From Chryseobacterium defluvii (GTDB lineage Bacteria; Bacteroidota; Bacteroidia; Flavobacteriales; Weeksellaceae), in NCBI RefSeq assembly GCF_003634775.1, contig NZ_RBXB01000001.1, positions 868,001-932,000 of the forward strand: a stretch of 64,000 nucleotides of DNA. Direction: 5' to 3'. The translations under genes were made by a program, and so were the position numbers. The notes beneath the pieces were generated by a model. That model saw only the letters and a list, made by a program, of their open reading frames with translations, was not told the origin of the DNA and ran no database searches. Of the stretch, positions 1-8,093 are shown piece by piece; within the stretch, counting starts at the first letter, position 1; each line of letters opens with the position of its first letter.

Positions 1-1
1 T

Positions 2-2773
2 ACGACGGCAGAAATCTATCCTGCAACCGCTTCTGAAATCAAAGAAAGATTGACCGATCATTTGGTTCAACCGGTGCGATTTGTTGAACAACTTCAGGCA
101 ATGTACAATGACGGCGCAAGAATATTCATTGAAGTTGGTCCTGGAAAAGTATTGACGGGATTAACGAAATCCTGTTTAGATCAAGACCATATAACCCTGT
201 TTGTTGAAGATAATAATCGTAATAAGCTTAGCCATCTGCTTTCTATGCTTGCTCAGTATTTGGGAACAGGACGGGATTTTAATTTGGCTAAACTTTTCGA
301 CGGACGTAATGCTCAGGTCATTCAAATTGACCAACCGGAATTATACAGAAAAAATCCGGCTATCTGGCGTGTCAACGGACAAGCTGCACATCCTACTACA
401 GGCGCACTTCCTGCCAACGGTGCTTTACCTATCATAAATCCACTTCAAATGAACAGTTTAATTAATAATAATCAGGGTACTACTACTGAAAACCAGTCTA
501 ATACAGAACGTATGCTGCAGGAGTATTTAAACAGTATGAAATTAATGATACAGGCGCAGCGTGATGTGATGCTTACCTTCCTGGGGCAGAATCCACAGGT
601 CAATCCGGTTCCTGTTGTCCATACTCCCTCAGTTCAGGTGCACTCCAATCATCAGGCTCCTGTGATCTCGAGTCCATCAAGTGATGGAATTGAAAAGTCT
701 GTTTTCATTCCGGCAGCGGAAGTTCCGGCGAAAGATATTAAATCTTTATTACTGCAGGTTGTGAGCGATAAAACAGGATACCCTCACGAAATGTTGGGTA
801 TGGAAATGGATCTGGAAGCAGATCTAAGCATCGACTCCATTAAAAGAGTTGAAATCATTGGAACTTTGAAAAATGAGTTAGGTTCTTTCTCTTCCAATAA
901 TGCTAATGAAGACACCATCATGGAACAATTGGCAGGAATTAAAACATTAAACGGTTTGGTTTCTTGGCTAACGGAATATAGCGGAACAAACACGACAATA
1001 AGTTCAGAGAAAAATGTATGTACACAAACAGCACCTCCAAAAACTCAGAAGCAGGCTGTATTTTCTCTTGAAGAACTTCAGACGGCCATTTTAAATATTG
1101 TGAGCGATAAAACGGGCTATCCTAAAGAAATGTTAGGCTTAGACCTTGATTTGGAAGCAGATTTAAGCATCGATTCCATCAAACGTATGGAAATTATCGG
1201 TGATCTTAAAACAAAAATAGGTTTCGGTGGCGATATGGAGCAAGCAGATGATCTCATGGAAAAACTAGCCGCCATCAAAACATTGAACGGACTGGCTTCA
1301 TGGATCAATGAAATGAACGGAAACAGTACGCCTGAACCCGAACAAAATCCTTTATCACGGCTTCGTTTCGACTTAACTCCAACGGATGTTTCGTTAATTG
1401 AAAATAAGGAAATTCTACACGGAAAGCGTTTTGCCATCACTCAAAACGACAACAATCAGACGTTAGCTATCAAAAACGAACTTGAAAAACATGGCGCAAT
1501 TGCAGAATTGATTGATTCCGATCAAGATTTAAAAGATTTTGACGGCTTAATTATTCTTGATCTGTTCTCATCTTCCGTGAAACACAATATTATCGATCAT
1601 GTGGATCTGATTAAAAAAATGGATCTTGATAAAGCCCAATGGATTTACCTGATCTCTGATATTCCGGCTCATGTGCAGGAGCTGACGGATACTACACTTT
1701 TGCGCCATTACAAAGGACACCCCGGACTTTTTAAAAGCCTGGCCCGTGAATTTGAACAGACGAATTGCAGATTGATCAGCCTGAGCTCTCCTCAACAAAT
1801 CGATCAGATCGCCGAGATTGCTTTAAAAGAAATACTATCAACCGATAAGCCTTCCGAAGTTATTTATAAAAACGACCAGAGGCATAAAGTCGACATCATC
1901 CCGTCACCTTTGTCAAACAGCCTGGAAGAAGCTCATATTCAACTGGATCAACAATCCGTTGTTTTGGTTTTAGGGGGCGCACAGGGAATCACTTCCGAGT
2001 TGGTGAAACACATGTCACAGGCTTATCCTTGTACCTATGTTTTGGTCGGAAGATCGGCAGATCCGAGAAATCAGGCAACCAATAGTGAATTAGAAGCATT
2101 CAAAACCAAGGAAGAAATAAGAGCCTGTCTTATCAAATCCGGAACATTCACTTCCCCTTCCGAAATCGAAAAAGAAACGATAAAAATTTTCAAAAACAAT
2201 CAGATCCTGCGTACGATCCGGGATATGGAGCAATTGGGCAATACGATTGTTTACCAATCATTAGACCTTTGTGATGAAAATGGGTTGTCTGAATTAATTA
2301 ATAATATTTACGAAAAATACAACCGTTTAGACGGCGTTATTCATGGTGCAGGATTGTTGGAAGATAAATTATTCAGGCAAAAAACAACAAGCTCTTTCGG
2401 GAGAGTTTTTGATACCAAAGTAAAACCGCTTCGTGTACTGGCAGAACAGCTTCGTACCGATTGTCAGTTTGTGGTATTGTTTTCAAGCATCGCTTCGGTG
2501 TATGGAAATAAAGGTCAGACCGATTACGCAGCGGCAAACTCCGTATTGGATGATTATGCGAATGCTTTACATAAAAAATTAAAAGGAAAAGTAATTTCCA
2601 TCAACTGGGGCCCGTGGAAAGGAGCCGGAATGGTTTCTCCAACACTGGAAACAGAATATGAAAGAAGAGGTATTTCTTTAATTCCATTGGAACAGGGCAA
2701 GGAAATTTTCCTGAACGAAATAAAATACGGAACGGAAAGTCAGGTATTAATCATGTCCGGAACTAACTGGTAA
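2..2773 (+). CDS. Pfa/Hgl-like type I polyketide synthase, C-terminal part (AT end, ACP-ACP, KR); 5' end outside window
   Basis: The frame is open to the left edge, so this is the C-terminal part of a larger synthase; the TTG at 50 is internal. The first ~60 residues are the end of an acyltransferase domain (LVQPVRF, FIEVGPGKVL). Two acyl carrier domains follow, with DLSIDSIKR motifs whose serines are codons 836-838 and 1175-1177. This LEADLxIDSIKR form is typical of PUFA-synthase (PfaA), enediyne and heterocyst-glycolipid (HglE) enzymes. A ketoreductase fills roughly 1950-2700: GGAQGIT nucleotide loop near 1970, then FSSIASVYG and YAAAN with the catalytic Tyr near 2525. It should extend and beta-ketoreduce an acyl chain held on the ACPs. 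A KS probably lies upstream, which I cannot see. The next gene starts 15 nt downstream. The product is not predictable from sequence alone. Confidence 0.9.
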   Translation, partial: TTAEIYPATASEIKERLTDHLVQPVRFVEQLQAMYNDGARIFIEVGPGKVLTGLTKSCLDQDHITLFVEDNNRNKLSHLLSMLAQYLGTGRDFNLAKLFDGRNAQVIQIDQPELYRKNPAIWRVNGQAAHPTTGALPANGALPIINPLQMNSLINNNQGTTTENQSNTERMLQEYLNSMKLMIQAQRDVMLTFLGQNPQVNPVPVVHTPSVQVHSNHQAPVISSPSSDGIEKSVFIPAAEVPAKDIKSLLLQVVSDKTGYPHEMLGMEMDLEADLSIDSIKRVEIIGTLKNELGSFSSNNANEDTIMEQLAGIKTLNGLVSWLTEYSGTNTTISSEKNVCTQTAPPKTQKQAVFSLEELQTAILNIVSDKTGYPKEMLGLDLDLEADLSIDSIKRMEIIGDLKTKIGFGGDMEQADDLMEKLAAIKTLNGLASWINEMNGNSTPEPEQNPLSRLRFDLTPTDVSLIENKEILHGKRFAITQNDNNQTLAIKNELEKHGAIAELIDSDQDLKDFDGLIILDLFSSSVKHNIIDHVDLIKKMDLDKAQWIYLISDIPAHVQELTDTTLLRHYKGHPGLFKSLAREFEQTNCRLISLSSPQQIDQIAEIALKEILSTDKPSEVIYKNDQRHKVDIIPSPLSNSLEEAHIQLDQQSVVLVLGGAQGITSELVKHMSQAYPCTYVLVGRSADPRNQATNSELEAFKTKEEIRACLIKSGTFTSPSEIEKETIKIFKNNQILRTIRDMEQLGNTIVYQSLDLCDENGLSELINNIYEKYNRLDGVIHGAGLLEDKLFRQKTTSSFGRVFDTKVKPLRVLAEQLRTDCQFVVLFSSIASVYGNKGQTDYAAANSVLDDYANALHKKLKGKVISINWGPWKGAGMVSPTLETEYERRGISLIPLEQGKEIFLNEIKYGTESQVLIMSGTNW

Positions 2774-2788
2774 TCTCTGTAATTAGGT

Positions 2789-5700
2789 ATGAAAAAAACA
2801 GATGTTGCTGTCATTGGTCTGTCTTGTATCTTTCCGGGGGCACAGGATGCCGACACTTTTTGGCAGAATATTATCAATAAAGTAGATTCTACCCAGCTGG
2901 CCCCAGCGGACCGGATCGATCCTGTGCATTTCAGTGACAATACCAGTCCTGTTGACCGTTTTTATTGTCAGCGTGGCGGGTTTATCCCTGATTATGAATT
3001 TGATCCGACCGCTTTTGGAATTTTACCGTTAGCTGTGGAAGGGACTGAACCTGATCATTTATTAACATTGGATTTGGTTCAGAAAGCCCTGGATGATGCC
3101 GGAATATTTAAGAAAAATATTTCGCTCGAAAAAGCGGGAATCATTATTGGGAAAGGAAACTATACCGGACCCGGGGCAACCCGAGCCATTGAAATTGTAA
3201 GAACGGGAGAGCAGATTTCCTCTTTGTTAAAGGAGCTGTTACCCGAAGTTCCTTCCGCTGATATTGAAAAAGTAAAACATGCTTTTCAGGAAAGAAAAGG
3301 GCGTTTTGCTGCCGATACGGCGATGGGATTGATTCCCAATTTAGTGGCTTCATTGGTGGCGAACCGATTCAATCTTGGAGGTGCTGCTTTTACTGTTGAT
3401 GCTGCTTGTGCAAGTGCTTTATTAGCAGTGGATCACGCTGTTCAGGAACTTCAGAGAGGCCGCTCTGATATTATGATTGCAGGAGGTGTTCACACCGGAC
3501 AAAACGCTGCTTTCTGGAGTATTTTTGCGCAATTGGGTGCTTTATCCCGTCAACAGCAAATCAAGCCTTTCAGCAATGATGCCGACGGGTTGTTGATTGG
3601 CGAAGGCTGTGGCTTTGTCGTTTTAAAAAGACTGGAAGATGCCGTTCGAGATCAGGATAAAATCTATGCCATCATTAAAGGCGTTGGAATCAGCAGTGAC
3701 GGTAACGGAACCAGTGTGATGAGCCCTTCTGTGAAAGGTCAGTTGAAAGCTTTACAGCAAGCCTGGGAAAATGCAGATTTAGATGAAAATCAAATCGGTT
3801 ACTTAGAAGCTCACGGAACAGGAACTCCACTCGGAGACAAGACAGAGTTGCAGACATTGGCTCAATTTTTCGGAAAAGAAGAAGGCACTAAAATTGCCGG
3901 AATCGGTTCTGTAAAATCCAATATCGGTCATGCCATGCCCGCTGCGGGAATTGCTGGTTTAATCAAAACTTGTCTGGCTCTACATCACGATACATTACCA
4001 CCGACATTATACTGCGAAAATCCGACCTCGGATATGCAGAATACCCGATTCGAACCTGTACAAGAGGCGAAAAACTGGTCTAAAACTGGTTTGCCGAAAG
4101 TGGCGGCTGTCAATGCTTTCGGATTCGGAGGAATCAATGCACACGTAGTGTTGGAAGGCTATGATATGCCTAAAAAAGACAAGATTTTAATCTTAGCAAG
4201 ACCAACGCATGAAGAATTATTAACCGCTTTACAAAATAAGGAAACAGCAGTCGGCGAAGGAAATTTCCGAGTGGCGGTATTTGATCCGACTCCTGCCAGA
4301 ATTGAAAAAGCAACTAAAATTGTTGCTAAAAATAATCCGTGGCGCAACAAGCAGGATATTTGGTATACCAACACACCCCTGTTGCAAAATGGCGAAAAAG
4401 TGGCGTTTGTTTTTCCGGGATTAGACGGGTTGGCAAAAGGTGAAGTCGAAAGTGTAAGCCACTATTTCAACATCAAAGCACCCATTGAAACAGAAGGCGA
4501 AGGTTTGTTAAATGACGCTTTACATATTTTCAACAACTGCAGCATTCTTGATAATTCATTAAAGAAATTGGGAATTTTGCCGGATATGAATGCAGGCCAC
4601 AGCTTGGGAGAATGGCTCGCGGGCTACTCTTCCGAACTGGCGGAAGTAAATTCTGTAAAAGCATTAATTGATGTTTTAAATCCCGAAACCTTTGAATTAA
4701 AAGATTCTAAATTCATCGCTATCGGAGCAGGAATTGAAACCATTAAACCCATTATCGAAGAAATTAAAAACGTTTATATTTCCAACGACAATTGCCCGAA
4801 TCAGGTAATTCTTTGCGGAAGTAATTCGGCGTTGGATGAACTGGTTCCAATTTTAAAGTCAAAACAGATATTTCATCAGATATTACCGTTCCAGTCAGGG
4901 TTTCACTCGCCTTTTATTGCAGATAAACTGGATGTGATTCTGGCAGGAATGGAAAAAGCACAATTCCAGCAGACAAAAATCCCGTTATGGTCTGCAACGA
5001 CATTGGAACCGTATCCGGCCGATCAGGAATCCATCAGGAAACTCAGTGCGGAACATCTTGTGGAACCTGTCCGTTTCCGCGAGCTGACCGATAAACTATA
5101 TGAAGAAGGCGCAAGATTTTTCATTCAGGTCGGAACCGGCGGTTTGATCGGATTTATTGATGATACTTTAAAAGGAAAAGCGTTCAGTACAATTGCTTCC
5201 AGTGTTGCGACACGTTCTGCACTGGCTCAGTTTCAAAGAGTGGTTGCTGCGTTATTTGTGGAAGGAAAAACAGTTGCGCTGGACTTTTTAGATATTCAAA
5301 CTCAACCAAAAAAATCAACCGGAAAAGGAATGAAACTGGAATTAGGTTCACCGATTATCCGTGATTTTACAGCGATTCAACATTTAGCACAATCAATTGA
5401 TATACCGAAGCCAAAAGTTTCTGCGGCAGTTGCAAAGTCAGGACATCCGCTTGTTCAGGCATTTCAGGATAATATTTCGGACATGATTAAAATGCAGGAA
5501 GAGGTTTTAACCTTATTTCAAGACCGTCCGAAAATTTCAATTCCGAATGTGGTTTTGGCAAAAGTTCAGGCTCCGATAAGTAAGAATTTTGAAAAAACAT
5601 TGTACGTCACGTTGGAAACTCACCCTTACCTCATCGACCACAGCTTATTGAGACAACCAAAAGGCTGGACAGAAGTTGCCGATATAGAACCCGTGATTCC

Positions 5701-7024
5701 GATGACGATGATTTTCGAACAATTAGCAGAAATTGCACAGGCTGAAATTCCGGGAAGCCAGATTCATAAAATCATGAATGTAAGTGTTTTTCAATGGATG
5801 AATGTGGCAAAACCTTTCGAAAAAACCGTAAAAGGAGAATGGAAATCTACCAATCATGCTTATTTAGATATTGAAAATTTTGCAAACGCTGAAGTTGTAT
5901 TAACCTCAACCGCAAGACCAAATCCTACGCTCAACCTTTCCATCGGAGAAATATTACCCATCGAAAGAACTCCCGAAGAAATCTACGAAATGCACATGTT
6001 CCACGGAGAACAATATCAGGGAATTACGGAAGTTTCAAAAGTCGGAACAAAAGGAATTATCGGGAAAATCAAAGGAAACGGCGGAAAAGGTTCGTTGTTG
6101 GATAATGCAGGACAATTATTTGGACTTTGGTTGCAGTTAACGTTAACGAAAGACAGAATTGCCTTCCCCGTAAAAATTAAAGACATTGAATTTTTCGGAG
6201 ATCTGCACGATCAGGACGGCATTTTTGAATGCACCTGCAGCCTGACAGAATTGAATGACGAATTCGCGATTGCAGATATTCTTTTAACCAGAAACGGAAA
6301 AGTCTGGTGCAAAATTTCAGGGTGGCAAAACCGCCGTCTGGAAATCGATGCCGCGCTTTGGAATGTTTCAATGTCGCCTTTACACAACCGACTTTCAGAG
6401 GAAATTGCCCCCGAAGTATTTTTCTTTCATCAGGCCTATTCAAGGGTGGCGTCGTGGGATTTTATTCTGAAAAGGTATTTCAATCAGACCGAAAAACAGC
6501 ATCATCAACAATTGCTTCCCAACAAGAGAAAAAGCTGGATGGTAAGCCGTGTTGCGGTAAAAGATGCAGTGAGAAACCTTCTTAAAAAAGAAAAAAATCA
6601 TCCTTGCTTTCCCATCACTTTTGAAGTAGGGAAAGATGAGGTCGGAAAACCATATTTAATCGGAGATGCTACGAAAGACATTCACATTTCTTTAGCCCAT
6701 AAAGGAAAAGATGCCGTCGGAATTGCAAAAAGCGGAAAGCCTGTCGGAATCGATATGGAAATCATGGAAGAACGAAGCTCCGGGTTTTACGATTTGGTCT
6801 TTACCGATCACGAATTAGCCTTATTAAAAGGAAAAGATCAGGCAGAATGGACGACCAAATTCTGGGTAGCCAAAGAAGCCTACGGAAAATTCGTCGGAAC
6901 CGGACTGAAAGGAAACCCGAAAAATTTCGAAGTCGGAAAAATTACAGGAGATTCTTTATGGATCAATCAAACAGAAATCAAAACCATTAAACATAAAAAT
7001 TATATCATAGGATGGACACTATAA
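2789..7024 (+). CDS. Iterative polyketide synthase KS-AT-DH with fused phosphopantetheinyl transferase
   Basis: 1411 residues. The N-terminal ketosynthase has Cys207 (DAACASA), His342 (EAHGTGTPLGD) and His381 (KSNIGHA), a complete Cys-His-His triad. An acyltransferase follows, with GHSLGEW nucleophile Ser605. Residues ~935-1130 look like a double-hotdog dehydratase: HPYLIDH with His945, and LLDNAGQ with Asp1105. The last ~190 residues are a Sfp-type 4'-phosphopantetheinyl transferase (GIDMEIM metal site, WVAKEAYGK). So one chain condenses, dehydrates and can prime carrier proteins itself. I see no ACP inside this protein, so it must work on the tandem ACPs of the upstream protein and the free ACP gene that overlaps its 3' end by 13 nt. 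Ordinary PUFA systems usually carry the PPTase as a separate gene (PfaE). No enoyl reductase is visible in the window. Confidence 0.9.
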   Translation: MKKTDVAVIGLSCIFPGAQDADTFWQNIINKVDSTQLAPADRIDPVHFSDNTSPVDRFYCQRGGFIPDYEFDPTAFGILPLAVEGTEPDHLLTLDLVQKALDDAGIFKKNISLEKAGIIIGKGNYTGPGATRAIEIVRTGEQISSLLKELLPEVPSADIEKVKHAFQERKGRFAADTAMGLIPNLVASLVANRFNLGGAAFTVDAACASALLAVDHAVQELQRGRSDIMIAGGVHTGQNAAFWSIFAQLGALSRQQQIKPFSNDADGLLIGEGCGFVVLKRLEDAVRDQDKIYAIIKGVGISSDGNGTSVMSPSVKGQLKALQQAWENADLDENQIGYLEAHGTGTPLGDKTELQTLAQFFGKEEGTKIAGIGSVKSNIGHAMPAAGIAGLIKTCLALHHDTLPPTLYCENPTSDMQNTRFEPVQEAKNWSKTGLPKVAAVNAFGFGGINAHVVLEGYDMPKKDKILILARPTHEELLTALQNKETAVGEGNFRVAVFDPTPARIEKATKIVAKNNPWRNKQDIWYTNTPLLQNGEKVAFVFPGLDGLAKGEVESVSHYFNIKAPIETEGEGLLNDALHIFNNCSILDNSLKKLGILPDMNAGHSLGEWLAGYSSELAEVNSVKALIDVLNPETFELKDSKFIAIGAGIETIKPIIEEIKNVYISNDNCPNQVILCGSNSALDELVPILKSKQIFHQILPFQSGFHSPFIADKLDVILAGMEKAQFQQTKIPLWSATTLEPYPADQESIRKLSAEHLVEPVRFRELTDKLYEEGARFFIQVGTGGLIGFIDDTLKGKAFSTIASSVATRSALAQFQRVVAALFVEGKTVALDFLDIQTQPKKSTGKGMKLELGSPIIRDFTAIQHLAQSIDIPKPKVSAAVAKSGHPLVQAFQDNISDMIKMQEEVLTLFQDRPKISIPNVVLAKVQAPISKNFEKTLYVTLETHPYLIDHSLLRQPKGWTEVADIEPVIPMTMIFEQLAEIAQAEIPGSQIHKIMNVSVFQWMNVAKPFEKTVKGEWKSTNHAYLDIENFANAEVVLTSTARPNPTLNLSIGEILPIERTPEEIYEMHMFHGEQYQGITEVSKVGTKGIIGKIKGNGGKGSLLDNAGQLFGLWLQLTLTKDRIAFPVKIKDIEFFGDLHDQDGIFECTCSLTELNDEFAIADILLTRNGKVWCKISGWQNRRLEIDAALWNVSMSPLHNRLSEEIAPEVFFFHQAYSRVASWDFILKRYFNQTEKQHHQQLLPNKRKSWMVSRVAVKDAVRNLLKKEKNHPCFPITFEVGKDEVGKPYLIGDATKDIHISLAHKGKDAVGIAKSGKPVGIDMEIMEERSSGFYDLVFTDHELALLKGKDQAEWTTKFWVAKEAYGKFVGTGLKGNPKNFEVGKITGDSLWINQTEIKTIKHKNYIIGWTL

Positions 7025-7311
7025 GCACAACCGCAAAATTAAATCACGAAGAATTATTCACCCTTTTAAAAGGTTTCATCACAGAAGTTATCGGGGAAGA
7101 ATTTGCAGAGGAAATGGACATTACCCCGGAAAGTTCGTTCACGAAAGACCTGGAAATGGACAGTATCGAAATCGTTTCTTTTTCCGAAAAGATCAAAGCA
7201 CATTTCGGAGACCAGATCGATTTCACGGGATGGCTGTCTTCAATGGACCTGGATGAGCTGATCGATCTGGATTTAAACAGGATTATCAATTATATCTACG
7301 AATGCCAATAA
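7012..7311 (+). CDS. Free acyl carrier protein of the polyketide operon
   Basis: 99-residue acyl carrier protein. The phosphopantetheine site is Ser51 in DLEMDSIEIV, followed by the usual acidic helix. It differs from the LSIDSIKR carrier domains of the synthase and is closer to stand-alone ACPs, so it may serve a separate step such as starter loading or delivery of the acyl group for transfer. Its ATG lies inside the last codons of the synthase gene (13-nt overlap) and its stop overlaps the next gene by 10 nt, so translation is probably coupled on both sides. Priming by the PPTase domain encoded just upstream is an inference. Confidence 0.88.
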   Translation: MDTISTTAKLNHEELFTLLKGFITEVIGEEFAEEMDITPESSFTKDLEMDSIEIVSFSEKIKAHFGDQIDFTGWLSSMDLDELIDLDLNRIINYIYECQ

Positions 7312-8093
7312 TCACGGTCAACGGTAAAAAAGTTCATATTCAGGAACTCAACAAAGGGGCTGAACACACGGTGGTACTGATCCACGGTATGTTCAGCAAC
7401 CTTTCCATTTATTATTTTAATATTGCTCCGATTCTGGCAAAACACTTCCACGTCGTAATGTTTGATTTGAAAAGTCATGGCATGAGTGAACGTTTTACAG
7501 ACGGCTACGATCTGGACAGTATGTCCTCTGATGTACTGGCCTTGATGGATGCATTAAATATTGAAAAAGCACATCTTATCGGGTATAGCTTTGGAGGGCT
7601 GATTGCTTTGAAAACCGCTTTAAAAGCACCAGGCCGTGTTGAACAGTTGGTGATTATCGAAGCACCAGATCCGCAAGATGAAAAAGCCCGACATATTATT
7701 GATGATTACAGCAAAGAGTTTCTGGAGCATTATGTAGCCAATTTCACCGATACCACCAAAGTACAGATGGGTAAAAGGCAGATGGAAAAGAACCACCGTA
7801 TGTATGAGTTTCTGTTCAATGAAACCACTATTAAAGCAGACATGATCACAGAAAAGCATTTCCTGAGCGAAGTTGATTTTTCGGAATTAAAACCATCTAC
7901 AATGCTGATGTACGGCGAAGATTCCAACTGCAGGCCGACCGGAGAATGGCTGAATGCTCAGATCGGAAATTCTGAATTACAATTAATTCCCGGAGATCAC
8001 AACATCCCGATTCAGGAACCTGTTTTGATTGCGGAAACCATCGCCCGTTTTTTATCAGAATCATTAAAAACTTTAACACAAAACCATGGCTAA
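7302..8093 (+). CDS. Alpha/beta hydrolase (thioesterase- or transferase-like) in the polyketide operon
   Basis: 263 residues with the alpha/beta hydrolase fold. HG near residue 27 is the likely oxyanion loop, nucleophile Ser96 is in GYSFGG, an acidic residue is in YGEDSNC, and His233 is in GDHNI. No signal peptide, so it acts in the cytoplasm. In this operon it could release the finished chain from an ACP as a type II-like thioesterase, hydrolyse aberrant intermediates, or modify the product. The fold is shared by many enzyme classes, so the substrate is open. It overlaps the ACP gene by 10 nt and the glycosyltransferase gene by 8 nt. Confidence 0.85.
   Translation: MPIITVNGKKVHIQELNKGAEHTVVLIHGMFSNLSIYYFNIAPILAKHFHVVMFDLKSHGMSERFTDGYDLDSMSSDVLALMDALNIEKAHLIGYSFGGLIALKTALKAPGRVEQLVIIEAPDPQDEKARHIIDDYSKEFLEHYVANFTDTTKVQMGKRQMEKNHRMYEFLFNETTIKADMITEKHFLSEVDFSELKPSTMLMYGEDSNCRPTGEWLNAQIGNSELQLIPGDHNIPIQEPVLIAETIARFLSESLKTLTQNHG

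Noticed and set aside
1117..1440. Minus-strand ORF of 107 codons inside the first synthase gene
   Set aside because: It is a shadow of the ACP-coding strand: no domain, and composition driven by the opposite strand.
6307..6585. Plus-strand out-of-frame ORF of 92 codons inside the second synthase gene
   Set aside because: It sits wholly within the synthase between the DH and PPTase domains, without its own start signals.
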